Source: Saccoglossus kowalevskii
Taxonomy: Eukaryota > Hemichordata > Enteropneusta > Harrimaniidae
DNA: 16,002 nt
Assembly (NCBI RefSeq): GCF_000003605.2
Contig: NW_003120927.1
Span: forward strand, 194,462-210,463
Direction of reading: 5' to 3'
The notes under the pieces were generated by a model, which worked only from the letters and a program-made list of their open reading frames with translations, was not told the origin of the DNA and made no database searches. Numbering within the stretch: the stretch's first letter is position 1; every line of letters starts with the position of its first letter. This document shows positions 8,733 to 16,002 of the stretch, piece by piece. The translations under genes were made by a program, and so were the position numbers.

Positions 8733-11700
8733 ATGGGAAACGGAGCTAGTAGCAATGTGAAATCAATCAAACTCAAACAGAATCGACGGAGCCTTCAAGA
8801 TCTCCACGAAGTTCGAGAAAGGTGAGTAGACTCGAAGTTCGAACCAAAACATATTAACGATTTGCATCGCCTAGCGATTTTGATCGCCAAATAATCAATC
8901 AAAACCTGATGTCTACCTTCTCAAACAATCTAAATTGTGTTTAAGTTTAACTGTAAACAGCAGACTGCCATTATTTTGCTGCGATAAAAACAGCGCCCTC
9001 GCGCGGACGAGTCTGTTGTCCATAGATTTATGTTTTGCAGCAAACCCCCAATCTTTTTTTATCTTCTTTGCCTTGGGGTGGGGGACATTAAGACCCGATT
9101 TATATGTGGCGTTAACAAACTCATCCTTCGTTGGAAAATTTGTATTTATCTGTCATTCAAAGTCACTGTCACTGACCATAGAAGCAAAATATCACCAGTA
9201 GCTTTTTTTTGCATCGTACTCATGATCATAGTAAATAGTGTTTGGTCTCACAGGTAAATCCCCAGTACCATGTAGAGTGGGATAAGTTGTCACTACTACA
9301 GCTGGTTGTCTCTTTCAAAATATCGATAACATTTAATTCAACGTTTCGCCCTAAAACTAAGGTTTCATTCGGTCAGGATAAATGCTAAATAACTGTATAC
9401 CCGGTACATACTCATAATCGGTAGACTAGAGTTTCAATTTTACCTTGGTTGTACACCAAAAAAGGTCAACTCCAACTCTGAGTGAGTGTGCCACAAACCA
9501 ATTGGAAAGGCCAAATCCACTGGCAAGATTCATTCTCTAAAGAATGTAATTTTGATGGAACATTGGTTCATGGAGGTAAAAAGAGATCTCTTTTTACCTC
9601 CATGATTGGTTAAAGTCCTCTAGTGCTTGTGTTTGACTGGGCTTGGTTGACACCAGGATAGCACTTTAAATTGCCAATTTAATATGCTAGGAAGATAGTC
9701 ACACACAGCCCTGTTGTATAGTCTGAATCCTGCTGTTTCTGTGGCAAAATGCACTCTATGTCACCACTTGCAAAATAGACACAAAAATATTCAAACAAAA
9801 AACACTGTCAAACTTAAGGGAAGAGTTAGTGACCAGTAAAACTTTTGGCGGGTACCTAGGCTGTTATTTTTGATACTGCATTTAGTACTGTAAAATCTAT
9901 TTTAGAAGCCACGGCTTCTATTAAAATGGTACAATGCAATGGAAGGGATGTGGCTTCTATTAGAGCATCTACACATATGAGAAATGGTGAATTTTTGGTT
10001 CTCAATTGTTCAAAAAGAATGGGTGCGGCTTCTATTAGCGATGGGGCTTCTAGTACAGATTTTACGGTACTAGCTATTATTGAAATACTGAATTAACTGA
10101 TTTCTAGCCCTTTTTAAAATTTCTATTAATATTCACTATATCTTGTGTTGACTATTCTATTTTTATAGGAGATCCAATTCCGATGGATATATTGTGGATA
10201 ATCTTAATTCCAGTAAATCGAAGGTGAGATGTAATCAATATTCTGTCAATAAACAGAATAATAATAGTTAGCCACCCTGTGACTCATGTATGGAAAAACA
10301 CATTCTAACTTCACTCATATTTCATTACACTGTAAACTGTATTATGCTCATCTACTATAAAACTTCTTCCCTACATTGCTGAAAAGTGAAAATTACAGTT
10401 AATACTTTCACAGAAATAAACAATATATATGTTTATGCCTGGTTACTACTGTATATTGTTAGAATTTTGCTGCCAGTAATCCTTGGGTAATAGCGAGGGA
10501 GTCGTCACCTGCGAATGCGTCAGATGGCCATAGCGTGTCATTGTTTACAAACAAGCGTCTCTCTATGAACCTTTGCATTTTTAGCTTGTGTTGTTATCGT
10601 CGCTTGGGACTCAATTCCCGCATGTGCGCAGGTGACAACCCTCCCGCTTTAATTGTGATGGCATTATTTCCTAGAATCTTACTGTTGTAAATATAATTAT
10701 ATAATTGTAGTTTAGTTTCTACATACATGTACAGCACTGATATTTGGCTATACAGTTTTTCAACCCAAGAGATGCTCAGTACTGGTACCTCTATTGGATG
10801 TCATTATTCCTCCTTGAAAATCCCCTCACTTGTAAATTGTTTGTTTTTTCACTCATTTTGCTTTGCTTTCATCTATGCAGCACAATAAAAGATTTTGTTA
10901 TTAATTTTAATAGGTGGATATGTTGCAACTGCAATTGAAAGAATGTCAACAGTTGTTGTCAGAAACTGAAGAGAGAGCTGAGAAGGCGGAGGAGAAAGCT
11001 AAGACTGTTGAAGAACAGGTACGACACCAGCTGACAATGTGTCTGGACATCAAATACACTAAAATTACCCCAAAAATATTTCAATGGCGATAGATACACC
11101 ATTAATATGGCACAGAAACCTTCCAATATGCCGTTTCCAGGTCGATCCGCCCTTCCACACCTATCCCCCCGCTTGGCCACTCCACTCCCTCGCCGGTGTG
11201 TGCTCCCTCTTGTTAATTTTTTCCAGAAAAACCCCTGACGATATCAGAAGACAAATGGTTTTTAATAAAAGGTTGAGATAAAAAAAAAAGTGGCTTGTTC
11301 TTTCCACCATTCTGTCTGATTGATAGTATATTCAGGGTTATTGTTGGTCTGGAACTGTGATATATTTCATCACACAATTACCATCTTTTGTTTACAGTGT
11401 GTCTGTGCTGTCTATGATTCAGTATACAATAAAAGCAATTTTAGTTGCCTATCGGTGTATTTGATATGCACTTCTAATATATGGTTTATGCAATATGATT
11501 GTGCAACATACCCCCGTAGTAAGTATGAGCAAACTGAGTGATGTACATTACACTGATTCACTGTCTACTCATAACCCTTAGGGTCTATGGTCTAATTAAT
11601 ATTCATGAATAAATTAGTGACCCTATATCTAAAGGCCACCTGGCTATAAAGGCAAAAATCTCAAAGTCCCTTGGGTTTGTTTGTTTGCTAGTCGTTTCAA

Positions 11701-14379
11701 GTGTTGCTTTCCTATTATTGTAGATGGCTGAAGTGGAAGGTGAAAACTTTGAGTTAATTGATAAAGTTGCAGCCCTGGGAGACGAAATTGAAGTTTTACG
11801 AAGAGATGCAAATCAAGATGATTTTACAGGAACTGTAATGGCTAAGGATCAGGTATGTATTGTACACACATCTATTGAATAATAGTTGATATTATTACTG
11901 TTGTTGGTGAAGTAAACCTAAATTAGCCTAGTTTTACTCCAAAAATTTCAGTTCATTCTCTGAATTGCACACTTTTGAATTCTTGATGCCCGATGCTGCC
12001 AAGACCATGTATTAGATCTCTTATATATGTAGATCTCATGTGACTGGAAGTATATGTAAAACGTGCGTCCAATCAGAGTTGGTGTAGTATATATAGCAAT
12101 GAACATTAAACAAATGGCGAGAATAAGATGTATGAATTCACTGAAAAGAGCACACTTTACTACACTGTCATTGTACAGGTACCGCCTAGGTGTTGTGGTG
12201 ATAGCCAAATAAATCTCCATTGGCTGATGAAGATGATTTCGGTGATGTGAAGCATGGAATGCAAGATACGCCTGCAACTTGCCCAGTATTTTGACAATCC
12301 ATATTATTCAAACCTTTTGTAATTTTAATTTGGATGCATTCTTGGCATGTAATACTTTTATAATAAGAGTTCTTGCATATTAATACACATATAATAAATT
12401 TAATTTTTCATGTTTTTTTTAGAGCATTGAAAAGCTGGAGAAAGAAAACAAAGATTTACAAGTTGATCTCAAGAAGTTGGTAAGTGTAGGATTGGATATG
12501 GTAAAGAAAAAGAAAAATTAATTCTATAAACTTGAAAAACTGGTTTTGTCGTCCTTCGCAAAATGAAGTTTCCCATAGTTTTCAGACAATTTTATCAAGA
12601 ACACCACCTATTGGAAATTGTAAAAAATATTGAAAATGTTTTTTAAAAATGCATCAAAATGTTTGTGGGATGAAATACGACTGGTGGGTTAACAACCAAT
12701 AAGTTTGTCTGTCTTATTGCTGTGTGTTTGATATTTCTAATCATTTTGTTGAGTCAAAGACACTGGTTGGGTCATGTTTTTATTTGTCATTATGAATACT
12801 TTTCCCATAATCACTGTACCACAATCGTCTTAAATTTTAGTGTTCAGCAATACCTATGTTAATATACTGTACACTATTCATGACATGCTATGTGAAATGA
12901 CAGTCCAAACTTCCCACAACAAATTAGGCAAACCACTTGATGATAACACAGCACAACCACTTTTTTATTTGTGCATCCTGAGCTGCTATTACTGACAGGC
13001 TGTGATACTGCATATGGTGTAATTATGTCAAAGTTGATTAAAACATGACGTGTTCTTTTACAGAGACTGAAGGCCAAGAAAAGAATAAAAAGTATTCAGA
13101 CAGAATTAGCGGAGACTAAACAGGAATCTTCTTTGAAGATCTACAGCTTGAAGCAGGATATATCCCGAATTGAGGAAGAGAATGCGAAACTGACACGTAA
13201 GTGAAATATTGCTAATGCAGCAAAACATGTATTTATTGATTGGACATTTTTAGACAGGATTTGTCTTTATAATAGTGTTCTACCAAATGGGGTGTAGATT
13301 CAATGACACTTTCAGTGAAAGAGACTTGAAAAAATTGTAAATTTATGTAAAAAGTACTGATTATTATTATTTTTTTTTCATCAACTAACTTTTTAGAACG
13401 ACTTGATAGAGCCTGTTCAGCTTCAAAATCAAGACAGTTCAGTTCAGAGAAGAAAGATGATGAACCAGAATGGGAAGACAGCAGAACTAAATTAATTTTA
13501 GAGCTATCCAACCAAGTATCCACACTGGATGATAAAATTAACCAACTTGAAGATGAACTTGAAGCAAAGGAGAAAATCATACAAGAATTGCAAAAGTTGC
13601 ATTTACGGCCGCCGAGTGGAACTAGGAAAGGTTCCTCATCAAAAGGTTTGAAAGACGCTCATCAGACTGACTCTAACAGGCCAGGAAGTGGACATGCTGA
13701 TGCTCTGAAACAGAGAGTGTCGTCTGCTGGCAGTATAGATAGTGTTGAATCAAGGGAAAACATTAGACCTGATCTTGATTCAGGTATAGGGTTAGATGAG
13801 AGCACTGCCGCTAGCAGGTTGTCCTCTGCCCCACCTAGAATGACTGCCGAATCTGAGACGCAGAGTCGATCAGCTGTGAATGAAGCTGTCAGTTCTAGTC
13901 GCCGACGACGGAGTAATAAAATACAGAAACATTCATCTGTAGATGTATCAGACATTGAAAGAACAAGAAAGCAATCAGAAATAAACTCAAGATTTTTTGA
14001 TTCGGTCAACGATGCTCAAAAAGATTTGCCATCGGCAGATGTCCACTCTGAAAGTAGAGTGAATAGTGGAGGAGCTAGGAGGAAAAACCTGAAAGCAAAA
14101 CAGGCTTTTACATCTGAGCAAATCTCAGGGGATTCTATGAGGACTCAACAACAATACACTGAAAAATCAAAGCCTAAAATTGCAGCAAACTTCTCGCAAC
14201 CAGACGAGTTGGATGATTTACTTCATGACATTGATAGTGTGGGTTACAGTGACGAACATCTGAAAAAGAGAAAAAAAAGATCAAAATATAAATCTCCATC
14301 CTCCTCTGGGGATCAGAAAGTATGCATAGATGTTACCGTGGATTTGGAGCCTTCGATACAAGGAATATCAGTGCCATGA
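8733..14379 (+). CDS. Unnamed 516-residue coiled-coil protein with N-myristoylation signal
   Basis: Exons: 8733-8821, 10169-10223, 10914-11018, 11724-11852, 12423-12479, 13064-13196 and 13397-14379. All introns are GT...AG, and the phases (2,0,0,0,0,1) join into one frame of 516 codons plus TGA. The start ATG has an in-frame TGA 12 bases upstream and lies just after the promoter motifs. The N-terminus MGNGASSN has Gly2 and Ser6 as in N-myristoyltransferase substrates, followed by a basic patch (KLKQNRR). Residues 49-190 are mostly charged coiled coil, 222-258 a regular zipper, and 260-516 a Ser/Arg-rich, probably disordered tail. I do not recognise the family. The G2 signal plus I/L zipper recalls the N-termini of cGMP-dependent kinases, but no cyclic-nucleotide or kinase domain follows. 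A scaffold or adaptor role at membranes is a guess. The gene structure is well supported; the function is not. Confidence 0.85.
9562..9611. repeat. Perfect 36-bp palindrome flanked by 7-bp direct repeats
   Basis: Positions 9569-9604 are a perfect, loop-free palindrome: the arm CATGGAGGTAAAAAGAGA is followed at once by its exact reverse complement. ATTGGTT lies immediately on both sides (9562-9568 and 9605-9611) in the same orientation, as a target-site duplication would. A third copy, inverted, sits at 9496-9502, and a small hairpin (CATTCT-CTAA-AGAATG) at 9531-9546. The simplest reading is a tiny foldback insertion in intron 1. The RNA would form an 18-bp stem, less any residues used to close the loop. 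Confidence 0.85.
9883..10072. mobile_element. MITE-like element with TA ends and internal GGCTTCTATTAG repeats
   Basis: The ends are inverted repeats. TAGTACTGTAAAATCT (9883-9898) pairs with 10057-10072 at 15 of 16 positions, and the match extends to 24 of 28. If TA is the target duplication (9883-9884 and 10071-10072), the element is about 186 bp and starts GTAC. It carries four same-strand copies of GGCTTCTATTAG or close variants (9913, 9952, 10027, 10045) and one inverted copy (9903-9910). That copy makes the hairpin TAGAAGCC-AC-GGCTTCTA. It has no coding capacity. TA duplications are typical of Tc1/mariner-type transposition; the family assignment is inference. Confidence 0.75.
10492..10648. 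mobile_element. Inverted-repeat (foldback) element in intron 2
   Basis: The 22-base arms 10492-10513 (AGCGAGGGAGTCGTCACCTGCG) pair with 10627-10648 at 18 of 22 positions. All four differences are transitions, as expected from decay of once-identical arms. The 113-bp interior is GC-richer than its surroundings. It contains another near-palindrome, TTGTTT-AC-AAACAA (10542-10555), that includes a forkhead-like TGTTTAC. No coding capacity and no clear target duplication are seen, so the exact ends are uncertain. Confidence 0.6.
10914..13196 (+). other. Exons 3-6: first coiled-coil region (residues 49-190)
   Basis: Four exons (10914-11018, 11724-11852, 12423-12479, 13064-13196) give 35, 43, 19 and 44 whole codons plus a split Gln. 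They are rich in E, K, Q, L and R: LQLQLKECQQLLSETEERAE, then ENFELIDKVAALGDEIEVLR, EKLEKENKDLQVDLKKL, and KQDISRIEEENAKLT. A less helical break, NQDDFTGT, falls near residues 114-121. Exons 3-5 each begin and end between codons, so skipping any of them would keep the frame. This permits length variants of the rod. Confidence 0.8.
13397..14379 (+). other. Exon 7: dimerisation zipper and disordered basic tail
   Basis: This exon encodes residues 191-516. From 223 to 257 the a positions read I223, V230, I237, L244, I251. The d positions read L226, L233, L240, K247, L254. Beta-branched a and Leu d residues favour a parallel two-stranded coil. After HLRPPSG (258-264) the chain is rich in S, R, D and G. 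Basic clusters RRRR (358-361) and KKRKKRSKYK (479-488) look like monopartite nuclear localisation signals. An acidic, leucine-containing patch, DELDDLLHDID (459-469), precedes the second cluster. The protein ends VDLEPSIQGISVP, and its stop lies in the first unit of the downstream tandem repeat. Long open frames on the opposite strand (13233-13580, 13662-14009) are shadows of the Ser/Leu composition. Confidence 0.82.
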
Positions 14380-14540
14380 TTTTGAGATGGCTGGTGCCAT
14401 GATTTCAAAAGTATCATTTCCATGATTTCACAATATCAGTGCCGCAATTTCAAGATATTGGTGCCATGGTTTCAAGGTATTATTACCATGATTTCACAAT
14501 ACCAGTGCTATGATCTCAAGATATCGGTGCCATGATTCGG
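14364..14540 (+). repeat. Tandem array of eight 22-23 bp units at the stop codon and 3' UTR
   Basis: Unit consensus is roughly AGATATCGGTGCCATGATTTCA. The CCATG-equivalent positions fall at 14374, 14397, 14420, 14442, 14464, 14486, 14508 and 14530, a period of 23, 23, 22, 22, 22, 22, 22. The units differ by substitutions. The stop codon TGA (14377-14379) is the TGA inside CCATGATTT of the first unit. A period that is not a multiple of three shows the array evolved as non-coding sequence. It may have set the present C-terminus of the protein. Confidence 0.85.
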
Positions 14541-15640
14541 AGCATTTAAGCTCCATCCATATTTTTTTTGGTAGCATATTTTGTATTTTTATGTTTTACA
14601 TAGCTACAAACACAATCATATTCTATGCACTTGTATTTGAGTTTAGTGGCAATCAAAAGAAGTTTAAAATGTGTATTGTCTGCTAAATTTTCTTGAAAAC
14701 CTATGAAGTATTTTGGGCTGTGAACCACATTCAGCAGTTTCACTAGTTATACTTGTATGGTCATATGCATCAATCGAACATAGTTCTAAGCAAAAGTGTC
14801 CTAAAACCCAAAGAATGCTTGCATGAACAGAAATAAACGAGATTATCACCACATTCAAAAAAGCAAAAAAAACGTGTCTGAGATGAACACAAACCAGTGC
14901 TTTCATAGATTCACAAATTTGCATTCGGAATTCAAGAAATGTAGGTTCCCCTTGCAATTTTTTGGATTATATTGCAATTTGTGTTTCTTCTTGGTATTTC
15001 ATACGTCAAGAAGAATTTCCAATAAAATACAGCTTTAAAAAAAAATGTTGAGAGATAAAATAGTGTTCCATTTTCAGGTTGTAGTAGATTTAAGTGCAAT
15101 TGATGCTAACCTTTTGTGAAGAGGTAAAATACCGATGGTGTGAATAAATATAATAATATATTTACCTTTGATACTGTAATCTGTATGTGGTTAATGTCAT
15201 GCAGATCTACAGCTAGCATGTATGTTTTTTTTTTCATTATTGAGTTTTTAATAAAAAGTTCACTATGAAAAACAATAGGTAGGGTATATATATATATCGG
15301 TAAATTATTTAAATGTGTATTCTATTGCAGTATGTACAGAAAAAAATCCATCCTTGTTTAAACACGGTGAATTACCACTCTACCAGAAGAGACTTTTTGC
15401 TGTGTATGAATGGTAGAAAGATGCTTGGTTGTCTTGGCAACATGCTATGCTGGCAGAAAAGCATTTGTTTTAAAATGAAGTATTTATAAATTATGCTCCT
15501 CACATGTGATTCATTTCTAAGAATTAAAAAATCTGATAATCTTTTTTTCTCACTCTGTTAACTTTTCAAATTTCTGTAATATAAAGTGATAACTCAATCT
15601 CCTGTTTAATTATAATTAATGAGAATTAATTCACTACATT
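14541..15640. other. 3' UTR and intergenic region
   Basis: AT-rich DNA without recognised genes. The proximal part is 3' UTR of the coiled-coil gene. Open frames on both strands between 14546 and 15038 have no domain resemblance and overlap each other. A short (TA)n run lies near 15285-15297. Confidence 0.6.
14832..15026 (+). terminator. Candidate poly(A) signals of the coiled-coil gene
   Basis: AATAAA is found at 14832-14837 and 15021-15026, with another at 15143-15148. The one at 15021 is followed within 10 bases by an A9 tract, which could also cause false priming in cDNA data. The true cleavage site cannot be chosen from sequence alone. Confidence 0.4.
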
Positions 15641-15723
15641 CAATTACCCACCATAGACTCCGGTCAGTCAAAATGACTATTTTGAACTGTAGGCATTAAT
15701 CAGCGATTCTGCCGATAGAATCC

Positions 15724-15950
15724 AGGTCAGGGGAAGCCCCATGACCTCAAGATTCTTTTACCCCTTACGTCACGAACCCACGTGACCGAGGCCACCTGGC
15801 AGCGCCACAGGTAGCCGTCCTTCACTCTTAATTTCTCTCTGCCTCGAGTGGAGATGAAATCTAGTGAGCTCTGCTGGATCGCCTGCTTTTTTTCCTGTCC
15901 GGATTTATAGCTTGGGTTGTTGCCGCTGCTCGGCATCCGACATGGTAGCT
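15724..15950. promoter_or_regulatory. GC-richer promoter-like segment near the right edge
   Basis: Composition shifts from AT-rich to GC-richer here. TTACGTCA (15765-15772) is an ATF/CREB-type site and CACGTGAC (15779-15786) an E-box of the USF/TFE type. AGGTCA (15724-15729) and TGACCT (15742-15747) are inverted hormone-receptor-like half sites around a GGGG...CCCC stem. Pyrimidine tracts follow (15820-15838, 15890-15900). An ATG in strong context (GACATGG, 15942-15944) is followed by possible donors GTAGCT or GTAGGA. This could be the promoter and first exon of a further + strand gene. On the other strand a TATAAAT-like sequence (15904-15910) also allows minus-strand initiation. Direction is unresolved. 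Confidence 0.35.
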
Positions 15951-16002
15951 GGTAGGATAAGTTTTCCTTGTCTTTTTTTACCCTCGTGTTGTTTTCCCCT
16001 TT

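Larger units (their letters stand above)
8733..10223 (+). other. Exons 1-2: myristoylation signal and basic, Ser-rich N-terminus
   Basis: Exon 1 codes 29 residues plus two bases up to donor GTGAGT at 8822. Exon 2 (10169-10223; acceptor TTTTATAG, donor GTGAGA) completes Arg30 and adds RSNSDGYIVDNLNSSKSK. Splicing creates the run RERRSNSDG, which joins exon-1 arginines to exon-2 serines and offers candidate basophilic-kinase sites (R-x-x-S). Phosphorylation here, beside a myristoylated basic patch, would be a plausible membrane-release switch. That is inference from general myristoyl-electrostatic switches. Confidence 0.75.
8822..13396 (+). other. Introns of the coiled-coil gene
   Basis: The introns are 8822-10168, 10224-10913, 11019-11723, 11853-12422, 12480-13063 and 13197-13396. 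Introns 1 and 2 carry the foldback structures listed separately. Intron 3 has a GC-richer patch (about 11120-11210), and intron 4 a patch with CCAATCAG and TATATATA (12069-12095). Neither is linked to a recognisable gene. Introns 5 and 6 show nothing. Open frames at 8935-9257, 10744-10938, 11084-11281, 11320-11541, 11948-12277 and 12874-13077 have no family resemblance and no codon-phase link to the exons. Confidence 0.65.

Noticed and set aside
8935-9257. Overlapping + strand open frames in intron 1 of the coiled-coil gene
   Set aside because: No family resemblance, no start context, and no phase-compatible link to neighbouring exons.
11948-12277. 109-codon minus-strand frame and a CCAATCAG plus TATATATA pair in intron 4
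   Set aside because: The frame has no recognisable domain. CCAAT and TATA are only 12 bases apart, closer than in working promoters, and the + strand ATG after them gives only 32 codons.
13780-13805. Beta-TrCP phosphodegron in DSGIGLD (residues 317-323)
   Set aside because: The consensus DSGxxS needs Ser at the sixth position; here it is Leu.
13233-14009. Two 115-codon minus-strand frames opposite the last exon
   Set aside because: They are antisense shadows of a Ser/Glu/Lys-rich coding exon; the + strand frame is supported by splice phases and the heptad pattern.
15760-15810. tRNA-derived SINE (GGGTTCGTGAC read on the minus strand as a B box)
   Set aside because: The B-box match is imperfect, no convincing A box lies at the right distance, and no cloverleaf can be drawn.
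15727-15936. 69-codon minus-strand frame at the right edge
   Set aside because: It overlaps the promoter-like motifs and has no recognisable domain; better explained by lower stop frequency in GC-richer DNA.
1-16002. CRISPR array, bacterial operon or viral genes
   Set aside because: No regularly spaced direct repeats with unique spacers; the genes are intron-split with animal splice signals and no viral or bacterial domain was seen.

Overview
The window is eukaryotic, and animal, nuclear DNA. It is AT-rich, and its coding signal is split into short blocks bounded by GT...AG introns of 200-1350 bp with pyrimidine-rich acceptors. The conserved gene is a membrane-anchored bZIP factor of the metazoan CREB3/OASIS family. 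Compact introns and short foldback elements suggest a marine invertebrate or basal deuterostome. That is inference; the sequence alone does not fix the phylum.

Layout, all on the + strand. (1) 1-1631: no exon recognised; a GC-box cluster lies at 673-729 and a G14 run at 1430-1443. (2) 1632-6531: the last seven exons of a CREB3/CREB3L-type gene. The N-terminal activation region lies upstream, probably outside the window. The exons encode the family-specific pre-bZIP segment, the basic region and leucine zipper, a single transmembrane helix, a site-1-protease-like R-T-L-K site and a luminal tail ending D-E-M. (3) 6532-8530: 3' UTR and intergenic DNA with poly(A) signals. (4) 8574-8622: a compact promoter with a ZNF143/Staf-like site, a perfect CRE (TGACGTCA) and a YY1-like site. 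(5) 8733-14379: a seven-exon gene for a predicted 516-residue protein I cannot name. It has an N-myristoylation signal, a long coiled coil ending in a textbook I/V-L heptad zipper, and a Ser-rich tail with two nuclear-localisation-like basic clusters. (6) 14364-14540: eight copies of a 22-23 bp tandem repeat, whose first copy supplies the stop codon. (7) 14541-15640: 3' UTR and intergenic DNA. (8) 15724-16002: a GC-richer segment with ATF and E-box motifs, possibly the promoter and 5' end of the next gene.

The first gene encodes a stress-type transcription factor expected to be released from the ER/Golgi membrane by proteolysis and to bind CRE/UPRE-like sites. The second gene's promoter carries a perfect CRE, so regulation of one neighbour by the other is possible but unproven. 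Introns 1 and 2 of the second gene hold three foldback structures: a 36-bp perfect palindrome between 7-bp direct repeats, a 190-bp MITE-like element with TA ends, and a 157-bp inverted-repeat element. These and the unnamed coiled-coil protein are the least explained parts of the window.
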